From the NCBI GenBank assembly GCA_031459615.1, contig JAVKIE010000010.1:19469-83468 (forward strand): a stretch of 64,000 nt of DNA, given 5' to 3'. Both the position numbers and the translations under genes were made by a program. Shown one piece after another: positions 27,720-36,195 of the stretch. Under the pieces are notes generated by a model, which did not search any database, was not told where the DNA came from, and saw nothing but the letters and a program-made list of their open reading frames with translations. Source of the stretch: Calidihabitans tengchongensis. Lineage in GTDB: Bacteria; Sysuimicrobiota; Sysuimicrobiia; Sysuimicrobiales; Kaftiobacteriaceae. The first letter of the stretch is position 1. The number at the start of each line of letters is the position of its first letter.

Positions 27720-28127
27720 ATGCGTCTGCGGGCCGCCGTGCGCAGGATACTGGAGCGGGAGCGGGTATGCCGCCTGGCCACCGTGGGCGCTGACGGGACG
27801 CCCCACGTGGTGCCCGTCTGTCACGTCCTGCATCAAGACCGCCTCTATTTCGCCTCGGACAGGACCGCCCAGAAGGTACACAACCTCCGGGCCCGCCCGC
27901 GGGCGGCGGCGGTGGTGGACGTGTACGTCGAGGACTGGTCACGGCTGGCGGGGGTGATGGTGACCGGGCGGGTCCAGCTGATCGAACGCGGCCCGCGCTT
28001 TCGCCGGATCCGCCGCCTGCTGTACCAGAAGTACCCCCAGTACCCCACCGACAGCGCCCTGGAAGAGGGGGAGTCGGTCATCGCAGAGCTGGTGCCAGCC
28101 CGGGTGGCCGCCTGGGGTCTGGACTGA
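27720..28127 (+). CDS. Pyridoxamine 5'-phosphate oxidase-fold (PPOX class) protein
   Basis: 135 aa from ATG 27720 with GAGGAGGG upstream. Split-barrel flavin fold: LERERVCRLATVGADGTPHVVPVCHV (substrate/flavin strand pair), LYFASDRTAQKVHNLRARPRAA (phosphate-binding region), VMVTGRVQLIE and a C-terminal VIAELVPARVAAWGLD. Such proteins bind FMN or F420 and act as small oxidoreductases; cofactor and substrate cannot be decided here. It stands alone before a decayed gene. Confidence 0.82.
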   Translation: MRLRAAVRRILERERVCRLATVGADGTPHVVPVCHVLHQDRLYFASDRTAQKVHNLRARPRAAAVVDVYVEDWSRLAGVMVTGRVQLIERGPRFRRIRRLLYQKYPQYPTDSALEEGESVIAELVPARVAAWGLD

Positions 28128-28185
28128 CCGGGGCGCGACGCACGCGGCCGTGGCAGGCCCTTCCCGCTGCGGGTCTCCACAGAAA

Positions 28186-28801
28186 GTGGGAGAGCCCCGA
28201 GGATCGCGGGGGTCCTCGCGGCCGTTGCTACCGTCAGCCTGATCGTCGGCTCGTTGTGGATCGCCGTCCGCCCGCACCGCGGCTCAGCAGCTTGAGCTCG
28301 CCGCGATGAGGGTCGCCGCTGCCGGAGATCGACGGGCCCGTCGACGCGCTACGTGGACAGCGCCCGTTACGACAAGGACAAGGCTCCCGAAGCGGGCAGG
28401 CACTCCGATCCCAAGACGGGTGGGGGGTACACGGACAACAAGACCGCTGACGGCAGCCCCCTGCCTTCGCCCTGCCGGGGAACAAGCCCGCTCCGCCGTA
28501 TTGGATCCTGGACGCGGAGAAGGTCCCCTTCGACGACACGAAGTGCAAGGCCGGCGACGAGGTTCCCGGCATCGTTGTCTCGGGGTTCCAGGGCGACCGC
28601 GGGGACGTCCGGGGCAGGGGCGTCTTTCGCAACGGACAACGGACGCTGGAGTGGGGACGCACACTGACCACAGGAAGCACGTACGACGTGCAATTCTCAG
28701 ACCTGTCCAAGCCGTACTCCTTCGGCGTCGCGGTCTTCGATAATGCGCAGGTCCGGCACGCCTTCCAGATGGGGGTTGCGCGGCTGATCTTCCAGCGGTA
28801 G
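28186..28801 (+). pseudogene. Decayed ethylbenzene dehydrogenase-type haem-binding protein
   Basis: Fragments of one gene in shifting frames. A GTG at 28186 reads MGEPR, then a frame change gives a membrane anchor (IAGVLAAVATVSLIVGSLWI, frame of 28203) ending in a stop near 28293. From 28345 a frame reads RYDKDKAPEAGRHSDPKTGG; after another shift near 28460 the last 340 bp read PGNKPAPPYWILDAEKVPFD, VPGIVVSGFQGDRGDVRGRG, WGRTLTTGSTYDVQFSDLSK and VAVFDNAQVRHAFQMGV to a TAG at 28799. These blocks match the haem-binding domain of ethylbenzene dehydrogenase-related membrane cytochromes. The middle is missing. Family call is from recalled blocks. Confidence 0.72.
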
Positions 28802-28822
28802 CCCGTCCTGCCGACCAGAGCC

Positions 28823-28846
28823 GGGGGCCGCGTTCGCGCGGCCCCC
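28823..28846 (+). terminator. 10-bp GC hairpin with TTCG loop
   Basis: GGGGGCCGCG (28823-28832), TTCG tetraloop, CGCGGCCCCC (28837-28846): a perfect, very stable stem 22 bp after the pseudogene stop. There is no T-run, so termination is likely but not certain. The next 150 bp hold the glmU upstream region with an imperfect direct repeat (CCGGGTATTCGTGC / CCGGGTACTCGTGC). Confidence 0.55.
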
Positions 28847-29003
28847 CGCCACTACCCGGCTGTGGACGCGGCACCCTTCCGGGTATTCGTGCGTCCGGGT
28901 ACTCGTGCACCTGCGGGGCATAGCGCTCACGCACCTCGGACAGTGCCGACGCAGGAGTCGGTCTGTGCCCCACGGAATACCCCCACAGCCTGGGAGGGGC
29001 CTG

Positions 29004-30365
29004 ATGGAACCGGTGCACGCGGTGGTGCTGGCCGCGGGGCAGGGGACGCGGATGCGTTCCGACCGTCCCAAGGTCCTGCACCCGGTATGCGGTCGCCCGC
29101 TGATCTGGCACGTGGTCACCAGCCTGCAGGACGCCGGCATCGCCGACCCCGTGGTGGTGGTGGGCCAGGGGGCCGACCAGGTGCGCGCCGCGCTGGGATC
29201 CGGGGCGCGCTACGTGGAACAGCCGGAACCCCGCGGCACCGGCCACGCCGTCCTGGTGGCGCTGCCGCACCTGCCCCAGGACGGGCGGCCGGTCCTCGTG
29301 CTGTACGGGGACACGCCACTGCTCACCGCCCGGACCTTGCAGGCGCTGGTGGACCTGCACCGCCGCACCCGCGCGGCCGCCACGCTGCTGACCGCCGAGA
29401 TGCCCGACCCCACCGGCTACGGGCGGGTGGTGCGGGATGCGGCCGGACGCGTGCGCCGCATCGTGGAGGAGGCCGACTGCTCCCCCGAGGAGCGGCAGAT
29501 CCGCGAGATCAACGCCGGCACCTACGTCTTCGAGCCCGGACCGCTGGCCGACGCCCTGGCCTCCCTGTCGCCCGATAACGCCCAGGGCGAGTATTACCTC
29601 ACCGACGCCGTGGGCTGGATGCTCTCCCGCGGCCATCCGGTGGAAGCCCTGAAGACGTCCGCCGACGAGGTGGTGGGGGTCAACTCCCGGCGGGACCTGG
29701 CGGCGGCGGAGGCGCTGATGCGCCGCCGGATCCTGGAGAGCCTGATGGATGCCGGGGTCACCGTCGTCGATCCCGTCACCACCTACGTCCACGCCGGCGT
29801 GACGGTGGGCCCCGACACGGTGATCCACCCCCACTCGTTCCTGGAGGGGGCGACGGTGGTGGGCCGCGGGTGCGTCATCGGTCCGGGGGCGCGCCTGGTG
29901 GATACCGTCCTGGGCGACGGGGTGCGGGTGGTGGCCTCCACGGTGGAGGGCAGCGAGGTGGGCGAGGGGTCCTCCATCGGTCCCTACAGCCGGCTGCGGC
30001 CCGGCACCCGCGTGGGGCGCGGGGTGGAGATCGGCAACTTCGCCGAGCTGAAGAACGCCACGGTGGGCGACCACACCAAGGTCCACCACATGTGCTACCT
30101 GGGAGACGCCACCGTCGGCGCCCGGGTGAACATCGGCGCCGGGACCATCACCTGCAACTACGACGGCCGACGCAAGCACCACACGGTCATCGAGGACGAG
30201 GCGTTCATCGGCAGCGACACCATGCTGGTGGCTCCCGTGCGCGTCGGCCGGGGGGCGGTCACCGGCGCCGGATCGGTGGTGACCAAGGACGTGCCCGCGG
30301 GGGCGGTGGCGGTGGGGGTGCCCGCGCGCGTGATCCGCCATGTCGCAGCAGATCCTGAGCGCTGA
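29004..30365 (+). CDS. glmU: Bifunctional GlmU (UDP-GlcNAc synthesis)
   Basis: 453 aa from ATG 29004 with GGGAGGGG upstream. N-terminal uridyltransferase (residues 1-230): VVLAAGQGTRMRSDRPKVLH, YGDTPLLTA, EINAGTYVF. C-terminal left-handed beta-helix acetyltransferase (250-453) with hexapeptide repeats and NFAELKNATVGDHTKVHHM plus ITCNYDGRRKHHT. Makes UDP-GlcNAc, precursor for lipid A (LpxA), peptidoglycan and the WecB/WecA-like steps encoded downstream. It overlaps prs by 26 bp. Confidence 0.96.
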   Translation: MEPVHAVVLAAGQGTRMRSDRPKVLHPVCGRPLIWHVVTSLQDAGIADPVVVVGQGADQVRAALGSGARYVEQPEPRGTGHAVLVALPHLPQDGRPVLVLYGDTPLLTARTLQALVDLHRRTRAAATLLTAEMPDPTGYGRVVRDAAGRVRRIVEEADCSPEERQIREINAGTYVFEPGPLADALASLSPDNAQGEYYLTDAVGWMLSRGHPVEALKTSADEVVGVNSRRDLAAAEALMRRRILESLMDAGVTVVDPVTTYVHAGVTVGPDTVIHPHSFLEGATVVGRGCVIGPGARLVDTVLGDGVRVVASTVEGSEVGEGSSIGPYSRLRPGTRVGRGVEIGNFAELKNATVGDHTKVHHMCYLGDATVGARVNIGAGTITCNYDGRRKHHTVIEDEAFIGSDTMLVAPVRVGRGAVTGAGSVVTKDVPAGAVAVGVPARVIRHVAADPER

Positions 30366-31335
30366 GGCCGCGTCCGCGGCGTCCCGGGCGGGCGGACGGC
30401 GGCCGCTGAAGCTGTTCGCCGGCGGGGGCAATCCGGCCCTCGCCCGGGAGATCGCCGCCCTGCTGGACGTCCCCCTGGCGGAGATGACCGTCTTCCGGTT
30501 TGCCGACGGCGAGGTCGGGGTGCGCATTGACGAGAGCGTGCGGGGCGAGGATGCTTTCGTCATCCAGCCCACGGGCCCGCCGGTCAACGAGAACCTGATG
30601 GAGCTGCTGGTGATCGTGGATGCCCTGCGGCGGGCGTCGGCGGACCGGATCACCGCCGTCATCCCCTATTTCGGGTACGCCCGGCAGGACCGCAAGACCC
30701 GGCCCCGGGAGCCGATCTCCGCCAAGCTGGTGGCCAACCTCCTGGTGGCGGCCGGATGCCACCGCATCCTGACCGTGGACCTGCACGCCGGGCAGATCTG
30801 GGGCTTTTTCGACATCCCCCTGGACCACCTGCCCGCCCGCCCCATCCTGGCCGACTACATCGCCCGCAAGCAGTTGGCCAACCCGGTGATCGTCTCTCCC
30901 GACGTGGGCGGCGTGCCCCGGGCGCGGGAGTTCGCCCGCCGGCTGGGGGCCCCCCTGGCCATCATCGACAAGCGCCGGGACCGCCCCAACCAGGTCACGG
31001 ACGTGGTGCACGTGATCGGCAAGGTCCACCGGCGCACCGCGATCCTGGTGGACGACATCGTGGATACCGCGGGCACGCTGGTGATGGGGGCCCGGGCGCT
31101 GGTGCGCCGGGGCGTGAGCGCGGTGTATGCCTGCGCCACCCACGCCCTGCTGTCCGGCCCGGCGGTGGACCGGCTGGCCCACAGCCCGATCCAGGAGCTG
31201 GTGGTCACCAACACCATCCCCGTGCCGGCCGACCGCCGCCCCGGTACCCTCACGGTTCTGTCGGTGGCCTCCCTGCTGGCCGAGGCCATTCGCCGCATTC
31301 ACGAGGATCGCTCGGTCAGCCAGCTCTTCGACTGA
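30340..31335 (+). CDS. prs: Ribose-phosphate pyrophosphokinase
   Basis: 331 aa from ATG 30340, inside the end of glmU. Class I PRPP synthetase: KLFAGGGNPALAREIAALL, YFGYARQDRKTRPREPISAK (ATP and ribose-phosphate contacts), TVDLHAGQIWGFFDIPLDHL and the PRPP loop AILVDDIVDTAGTL. FFDIP and VDNL-like LDHL motifs are typical. Makes PRPP for nucleotides, His and Trp. The glmU-prs order is common in Firmicutes and relatives. About 15 residues longer at the N-terminus than the core family. Confidence 0.95.
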   Translation: MSQQILSAEAASAASRAGGRRPLKLFAGGGNPALAREIAALLDVPLAEMTVFRFADGEVGVRIDESVRGEDAFVIQPTGPPVNENLMELLVIVDALRRASADRITAVIPYFGYARQDRKTRPREPISAKLVANLLVAAGCHRILTVDLHAGQIWGFFDIPLDHLPARPILADYIARKQLANPVIVSPDVGGVPRAREFARRLGAPLAIIDKRRDRPNQVTDVVHVIGKVHRRTAILVDDIVDTAGTLVMGARALVRRGVSAVYACATHALLSGPAVDRLAHSPIQELVVTNTIPVPADRRPGTLTVLSVASLLAEAIRRIHEDRSVSQLFD

Positions 31336-31412
31336 CGGCAGCGCGGACGCGGGCACACCGCCGGGCACCGGGGTCGTGCGCGTCCCTGTTTTCGCACGTC
31401 CACGCGCTGGTC

Positions 31413-31418
31413 TACAAT
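31413..31418 (+). promoter_or_regulatory. -10 box TACAAT with near-leaderless start
   Basis: TACAAT (5/6 to consensus) ends 6 bases before the ATG at 31425, and no SD precedes that ATG. This fits a leaderless or nearly leaderless transcript. The -35 region is not recognisable. Confidence 0.45.
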
Positions 31419-31424
31419 ACGGGT

Positions 31425-32549
31425 ATGAGCATTCCCCCATACCTCATCGCCGGCGCCATCGCGCTGGTCGTGACCTACGCCATCGCCTACGAGATGCGGT
31501 GGCTGGCGCAGCGCCTGGGCGCAGTCGCGCCCCCCGGCGGCCGGCACATCCACACCCGGCCCGTGCCGCGGCTGGGCGGGCTGGCGGTGTGCGGGGGCAT
31601 CCTGGCCGCGCTGGCCGTGACCCTGCCGGTGGACCAGCCGGTGGCCCTGGTGCGCGAGTCCCGCTACCTGGTCCTGGCCGTCCCGTACCGGGCGGTGCCC
31701 GCGCCCCTGGTGGGGGTGCTCCTGGGAGCGGTGGCGGTGACCCTGCTGGGGGCGGTGGACGACCTGCGCGCGCTACCCGGGCGGGTGAAGTTTCCCCTGA
31801 TCTACCTGGCCGCGAGCGTCCCGGTGTGGTTCGGGGTGACCACACCGTTTGTGACCCACCCCCTGGGCGGGCGGGTTGTGCCCCTGGGGTGGGCGGGAGC
31901 GGTCTTCACCGTCTTCTGGCTGGGCTCGATGGCCATCGCCGTGAACTCCATCGACGGGGTGGATGGCCTGGCCCCGGGGGTGGCCGCCATCACCGGAGCC
32001 ACGCTGCTCAGTGCCGCCGCCCACCGCGCCGACGGGGTCACCATGACGCTGGCCGCGTCGGTGGTGGGAGCGTCGGTGGGCTTTTTACGGCACAACTTCA
32101 ATCCGGCGCGGATCTTCCTGGGCGACTCGGGCTCCATGCTGCTGGGCTATCTGCTGGGGGTGTCCGCCGTCCTGGGCCTGGCCAAGACCGCCACCGTGCT
32201 GAGCATGATGGTCCCCGTGCTGGCCCTCGCCCTGCCCATCCTCGACACCGGCTACGCCATCGTCCGCCGCGCCCGCCGCGGCGTGTCCATCTTCCTGCCC
32301 GATCGGGAGCACCTCCACCACCGGCTGCTGGACCGCGGCCTCAGCCAGCGCCAGGTGGTCCTGGTCCTGTGGCTGCTGTCGGCGGTGTGCGGGCTGGGCG
32401 GGCTCGCCCTCGCCGGGGTCGGCCGCGGGCGGTCCCTGGCGATGCTGGCGGCCATCGCGGCGTTGCTGGTGGTTCTGGCCTGGCGGTGGCGCCTGCTGCG
32501 GGTGCAGCGGCCGGCGCCGGGACTGTCCGGCCCCGCCGACGTCCACTGA
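31425..32549 (+). CDS. wecA: WecA/TagO/MraY-family undecaprenyl-P sugar-1-P transferase
   Basis: 374 aa from ATG 31425. Polytopic membrane enzyme (about ten segments). Family motifs on cytoplasmic loops: RPVPRLGGLAVCGG, LLGAVDDLRALPGRVKF (Asp-Asp), AVNSIDGVDGLAPG (catalytic Asp), FLGDSGSMLLGY and the His-rich DREHLHHRLLDRG loop typical of the WecA/TagO branch. Attaches a sugar phosphate, probably GlcNAc-1-P, to undecaprenyl phosphate to start a surface glycan. wecB follows 48 bp later. Confidence 0.88.
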   Translation: MSIPPYLIAGAIALVVTYAIAYEMRWLAQRLGAVAPPGGRHIHTRPVPRLGGLAVCGGILAALAVTLPVDQPVALVRESRYLVLAVPYRAVPAPLVGVLLGAVAVTLLGAVDDLRALPGRVKFPLIYLAASVPVWFGVTTPFVTHPLGGRVVPLGWAGAVFTVFWLGSMAIAVNSIDGVDGLAPGVAAITGATLLSAAAHRADGVTMTLAASVVGASVGFLRHNFNPARIFLGDSGSMLLGYLLGVSAVLGLAKTATVLSMMVPVLALALPILDTGYAIVRRARRGVSIFLPDREHLHHRLLDRGLSQRQVVLVLWLLSAVCGLGGLALAGVGRGRSLAMLAAIAALLVVLAWRWRLLRVQRPAPGLSGPADVH

Positions 32550-32597
32550 TGACCGAGCGGTCTGCGGCGGTGTCCCTCCGGTGATGCCGTCCCCGCC

Positions 32598-33812
32598 ATG
32601 ACGGTGGCGACCGTTCCCCGGCCCCAGGTGGCCCCCGCCCGGCTGGGTGGCGGCGAGCGGGCGCGGGTCATGGTGGTCTTCGGCACGCGCCCCGAAGCGG
32701 TCAAGATGGCCCCGGTCGTGCAGCGATTGCGGGACGCGGACGACTTCGAGCCCGTGGTGGTGGTCACCGGGCAGCACCGGGAGATGCTGGACCAGGTGAC
32801 GCGCCTGTTCGGCATCGTGCCCGATTACGACCTGGACATCATGCTGCCCGAACAGTCTCTGGTGGACATCGTCACCCGGGCCCTGCCGGGCCTGGATCGG
32901 GTGCTGCGGGAGGTGCGGCCGGCGCTGGTCCTGGTGCAGGGGGATGCCCACACCACCTTCGTCGCGGCCCTGGCCGCCTACTACCACCGCATCCCCGTCG
33001 GCCACGTGGAGGCCGGCCTGCGGACCCACGACAAGTACCAGCCCTTTCCCGAAGAGATGAACCGGCGCATGACCACGGTCCTGGCCGACCTGCACTTCGC
33101 CCCGACCCCCCGCGCCCGGGACAACCTCCTGGCCGAAGGGGTGCCGCCCCGGTCCATCTTCGTCACCGGCAATACGGTGATCGACGCCCTGCAGCAGGTG
33201 GCCGCGCGCACCGACCTCGCCCTCCCCCCGGGCCTGCCGCCCCTGGAGGGGAGGCGTCTGCTGCTGGTGACCACCCACCGCCGGGAGAACTGGGGCGAGC
33301 CCCTGCGGGAGATCTACCTGGCCCTGCGGGACGTGCTGGATCGGTTTGCAGACACGGTCCTGGTCTTCTCGGTCCACCCCAACCCCGCCGTGCGCCGCAT
33401 GGTCCACGAGATTCTGGCGGGCCAACCGCGAGCCCACCTCATCGAGCCGCCCGACTACGGTCCCTGGGTCATGCTCATGCGCCGCGCCTACCTGATCCTC
33501 ACCGATTCGGGGGGCATCCAGGAAGAGGCCACAGCCCTGGGGCGGCCGACGCTGGTCCTGCGCCGGGTGACCGAGCGCCCGGAGGGAATCGAGGCGGGGG
33601 TCCTGCGGCTGGTGGGCACCGACCGCACCCGGATTGTGGAGGAGGCCTCCCGGCTGCTGATGGATGCCGCCGCCTATCAGGCCATGGCCACCGCCCGCAA
33701 CCCCTTCGGAGACGGGCGGGCGGCGGAACGCATCGTGCAGGCCCTGCGGTACTATGGGGGGAGGCGGTCCCGGCCCCCGGAGGAGTTTATGGGGGAGGGG
33801 AGCATCCGATGA
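32598..33812 (+). CDS. wecB: UDP-N-acetylglucosamine 2-epimerase (non-hydrolysing)
   Basis: 404 aa from ATG 32598. GT-B fold epimerase: VVFGTRPEAVKMAPVVQRL, VQGDAHTTFVAALAAYY, VGHVEAGLRTHDKY, FPEEMNRRMT, VTTHRRENWGEPL, SVHPNPAVR and LTDSGGIQEEATALGRPT. Interconverts UDP-GlcNAc and UDP-ManNAc for surface polysaccharide. About 25 residues longer at the N-terminus than typical. Overlaps the next small gene by 4 bp (ATGA). Confidence 0.95.
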   Translation: MTVATVPRPQVAPARLGGGERARVMVVFGTRPEAVKMAPVVQRLRDADDFEPVVVVTGQHREMLDQVTRLFGIVPDYDLDIMLPEQSLVDIVTRALPGLDRVLREVRPALVLVQGDAHTTFVAALAAYYHRIPVGHVEAGLRTHDKYQPFPEEMNRRMTTVLADLHFAPTPRARDNLLAEGVPPRSIFVTGNTVIDALQQVAARTDLALPPGLPPLEGRRLLLVTTHRRENWGEPLREIYLALRDVLDRFADTVLVFSVHPNPAVRRMVHEILAGQPRAHLIEPPDYGPWVMLMRRAYLILTDSGGIQEEATALGRPTLVLRRVTERPEGIEAGVLRLVGTDRTRIVEEASRLLMDAAAYQAMATARNPFGDGRAAERIVQALRYYGGRRSRPPEEFMGEGSIR

Positions 33813-34117
33813 GGGGAGCGCGCGCGGCCGGTCTGGGGGGGATAGCCGTCGCGGTGGCTGTGGCCGTCGGCGCCGCATCCCCCGCGCTGGTGGACGTGCG
33901 CGCCACCCTGGCGGGGACGGTTCTGGCCGACCGGCTGGTGGCGGTGGGGGATCGGGTGGAGGACGGCCAGCCCCTCGTGTACGTGCGCACGCCGCTGACC
34001 GGCACGGTGGCGGTGGCCGCCCGGGCCCCCCAGGACGGGATCGTGCGGGACGTCCTGGTGGAACCCGGCCAGCGCATCGAGCGCGGCCAGGTGGTGGTGC
34101 GTCTGGAGCCTCGCTGA
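33809..34117 (+). CDS. Small exported protein with a lysine-free lipoyl-like sandwich domain
   Basis: 102 aa from ATG 33809, coupled to wecB by a 4-bp overlap. An N-terminal hydrophobic stretch (GLGGIAVAVAVAVGAASPAL, residues 8-27) is a signal or anchor. The rest shows the doubled hammerhead pattern of biotinyl/lipoyl-like domains: AVGDRVEDGQPLVYV and VEPGQRIERGQVVVRL around GIVRDVLV. No lysine is present at the turn, so it is not lipoylated or biotinylated. It looks like a stripped-down periplasmic adaptor (HlyD-type hybrid domain). Function unknown. Confidence 0.65.
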   Translation: MRGARAAGLGGIAVAVAVAVGAASPALVDVRATLAGTVLADRLVAVGDRVEDGQPLVYVRTPLTGTVAVAARAPQDGIVRDVLVEPGQRIERGQVVVRLEPR

Positions 34118-34194
34118 GGGTGGGAGGCCACGGACAGAAGGCGAATGAGCATGCGGGAGTCCGCCGGCGCGGGCCGGCGGTGCGGGAGGGAGGC

Positions 34195-36012
34195 ATGCGG
34201 GTGAGGCAGGGTGTGGTCCTGATGGTGGTGGCGGCAGTGGTCCTGGCGCCTGCGCTGGCCACGCGGGCGGCGCCGCCGGGCATCCCGCCCATCATGCCGC
34301 TGGCGGAGGTCAAGCCCGGCATGCGCGGGATCGGCCGGACGGTCATCCAGGGACAGAAAATCGAGGAGTTTTCCATCGAGGTCATCGGCATCCTGCGGGG
34401 TGGAGGCGGCATCATCCCGGTTCGCCACCTGATCCTGTTCCGGACCAGCGGGCCGGTGATCGACCGGTCGGGGGGCACTGCCGCGGGCATGAGCGGCAGT
34501 CCCCTGTACATCAACGGCCGGCTGATCGGGGCGCTGTCGGCCGGCTATCTCTTCCAGCCCGACAAGCGCGATCTGGCCCTGGCCACCCCCATCGAGGAGA
34601 TGCTGCCGGTCCTGGACCTGCCCACGGGCGGCTCGGCGCGCGCGGAAGCCCCCTGGCCCCGGGTGTTTGCGGCCGACCCGCCGGTGCGCGTCGGGGCGCA
34701 GACCATCTCGCGGGTCGTGATCGCCCAGACCCTGGCGGAGGCGCAGCGGATCGACGCCGCCGGGCTGCCCGGCACCACGGCATTCATCCCGGCGACGTTC
34801 CCCGCCATGGTGTCGGGGCTGTCCCCCCGGGCCCTGCGGCTGCTGCAGCAGGTCCTGGGGCCGGCCCAGCCCCTGCGTCAGTACGACGACGCGCCCACCT
34901 CCTTCGTGGCCGCGCCCATCACCGGCGGCAGTTCCGTGGGCATCCTGCAGGTGCGCGGCGACATCACCTTTGGAGGCATCTGCACCGTCACCCTGCGGGT
35001 GGGCGACAAGCTGCTGATCTGCGGCCACCCCTGGGAGCTGCTGGGGGAGGTGGAGTACGCCCTGACCACCTCCGACGTGATCACCGTGGTCCGGACGCTG
35101 GAACGCCCGTTCAAGGAGGCCAACCTGGGAGACCTGATCGGCAAGATTGACCAGGACCGGGGGCCCGCCATCCGCGGGATCCTGGGGCAGATGCCCCGCA
35201 TGTTCGCCGTGCGGGTGGAGGTCTTTGACCGGGACACGGGCAAGCGCGTGGTCAAGGGCATGCAGGTGGTGCGCCGCCGGGACCTGGCCAAGGTCTTCAC
35301 CACCGCCATGACCCTCACCGCCATCGACCGCGCCCGGGACCAGGTCCTGGGCGGGGGCACGGCCACCGTGCGGATGACGGTGCGGGCCCGGGGACTGCCG
35401 CGTCCCCTGACCCGGGAAAACGTCTTCTACAACAGCCGGGATGTGGCGCTGGCGGCCCTGCTGGACCTGCCCGACGCGCTGAACTTCCTCTTCTACAACG
35501 ATCTGGCCGCGGTGGACCCCACCGACGTGCGGGTGGAAGTGGGGCTGTCCAGCCGGCGGCAGACCGCCGCCCTGGTGGAGGCCCAGGTGGAGCAGCGGGA
35601 GGTCTCCCCCGGCGACCGGCTCCGGGTCCGCCTGCGCCTGCGCCCGTACCAGGAGGCGGAGGTGGTCTCCCGGGTGGTGGAGGTGGCCATCCCCCGGAAC
35701 TACCCGCGGGGGCCGGCGGTTCTGGTGGTGGCCGGTGCCGGCAAGCAGATCCCGGTGGAGTTCCCGCTGGAACAGCGGCTGACCCAGTTCCTGCTCAAGG
35801 AGCCCGAGCCCAGCCCGGCCACCACGCTGGAGGAGGCCATCCAGCTGTTTGAGGACTTCGGCAAGAGCACCGACATCCTGATGCAGCTGGTCCCCTTCGG
35901 ACTGCCCACCGAGGGGCGGGAGTTCGTGAAGTTCGACGTCTTCGCCGGCGAGATCGTCCGCACCGACTGGGTCATCCAGGGCCAGGTGCAGATTCCGGTC
36001 CTGGTGCGGTAA
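34195..36012 (+). CDS. SpoIVB peptidase S55 domain protein
   Basis: 605 aa from ATG 34195 with GGGAGGGAGG upstream. Signal peptide (residues 1-25, ending ATRA-AP). The S55 protease core opens with MPLAEVKPGMRGIGRTVIQG; the probable catalytic Ser lies in GTAAGMSGSPLYINGRLIGA, and LLICGHPWELLGEVEYALTT supplies further conserved positions. The second half (about 380-605) is beta-rich. The family is known from SpoIVB of sporulating Firmicutes; here it precedes tamB in an outer-membrane block, suggesting an envelope role. A CCGCCGGC/GCCGGCGG hairpin (34161-34180) lies before the SD. Confidence 0.82.
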   Translation: MRVRQGVVLMVVAAVVLAPALATRAAPPGIPPIMPLAEVKPGMRGIGRTVIQGQKIEEFSIEVIGILRGGGGIIPVRHLILFRTSGPVIDRSGGTAAGMSGSPLYINGRLIGALSAGYLFQPDKRDLALATPIEEMLPVLDLPTGGSARAEAPWPRVFAADPPVRVGAQTISRVVIAQTLAEAQRIDAAGLPGTTAFIPATFPAMVSGLSPRALRLLQQVLGPAQPLRQYDDAPTSFVAAPITGGSSVGILQVRGDITFGGICTVTLRVGDKLLICGHPWELLGEVEYALTTSDVITVVRTLERPFKEANLGDLIGKIDQDRGPAIRGILGQMPRMFAVRVEVFDRDTGKRVVKGMQVVRRRDLAKVFTTAMTLTAIDRARDQVLGGGTATVRMTVRARGLPRPLTRENVFYNSRDVALAALLDLPDALNFLFYNDLAAVDPTDVRVEVGLSSRRQTAALVEAQVEQREVSPGDRLRVRLRLRPYQEAEVVSRVVEVAIPRNYPRGPAVLVVAGAGKQIPVEFPLEQRLTQFLLKEPEPSPATTLEEAIQLFEDFGKSTDILMQLVPFGLPTEGREFVKFDVFAGEIVRTDWVIQGQVQIPVLVR

Positions 36013-36053
36013 AGGGAGCGGGAACAGGGAAAGAGGACAGGGGAAGAGGGGAC
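36012..36053 (+). repeat. GGGAAGA-like purine tract C (left arm)
   Basis: Degenerate purine run (aaagggagcgggaacaggg...ggggaagagggg) right after the S55 gene stop. It faces the pyrimidine tract at 36148-36186 in inverted orientation across about 95 bp. Confidence 0.6.
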
Positions 36054-36147
36054 ACGGGCAGAGAGGTGGAGACCGGCCAGGGAATGCGGACGGGCGCGGG
36101 CGAGGGATAGACGTGGCGAACCGCTGCGCGGCGATTGGGTGTGCGTG

Positions 36148-36186
36148 TCCTTCTTCCCTCTTCCCTCTTCCCTCTTCCCTCTTTCC
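36148..36186 (+). repeat. TCTTCCC heptamer tract C' (right arm)
   Basis: Near-perfect 7-bp array (cttccctcttccctcttccc...) ending 10 bp before the preferred tamB ATG at 36196. It occupies the place of the ribosome site, and no SD is present. Confidence 0.85.
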
Positions 36187-36195
36187 ATCTGCGTC

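Noticed and set aside
28306..28743. 145-codon open frame across the decayed cytochrome region
   Set aside because: It is a third frame over the pseudogene; the recognisable haem-domain peptides lie in the other two frames.
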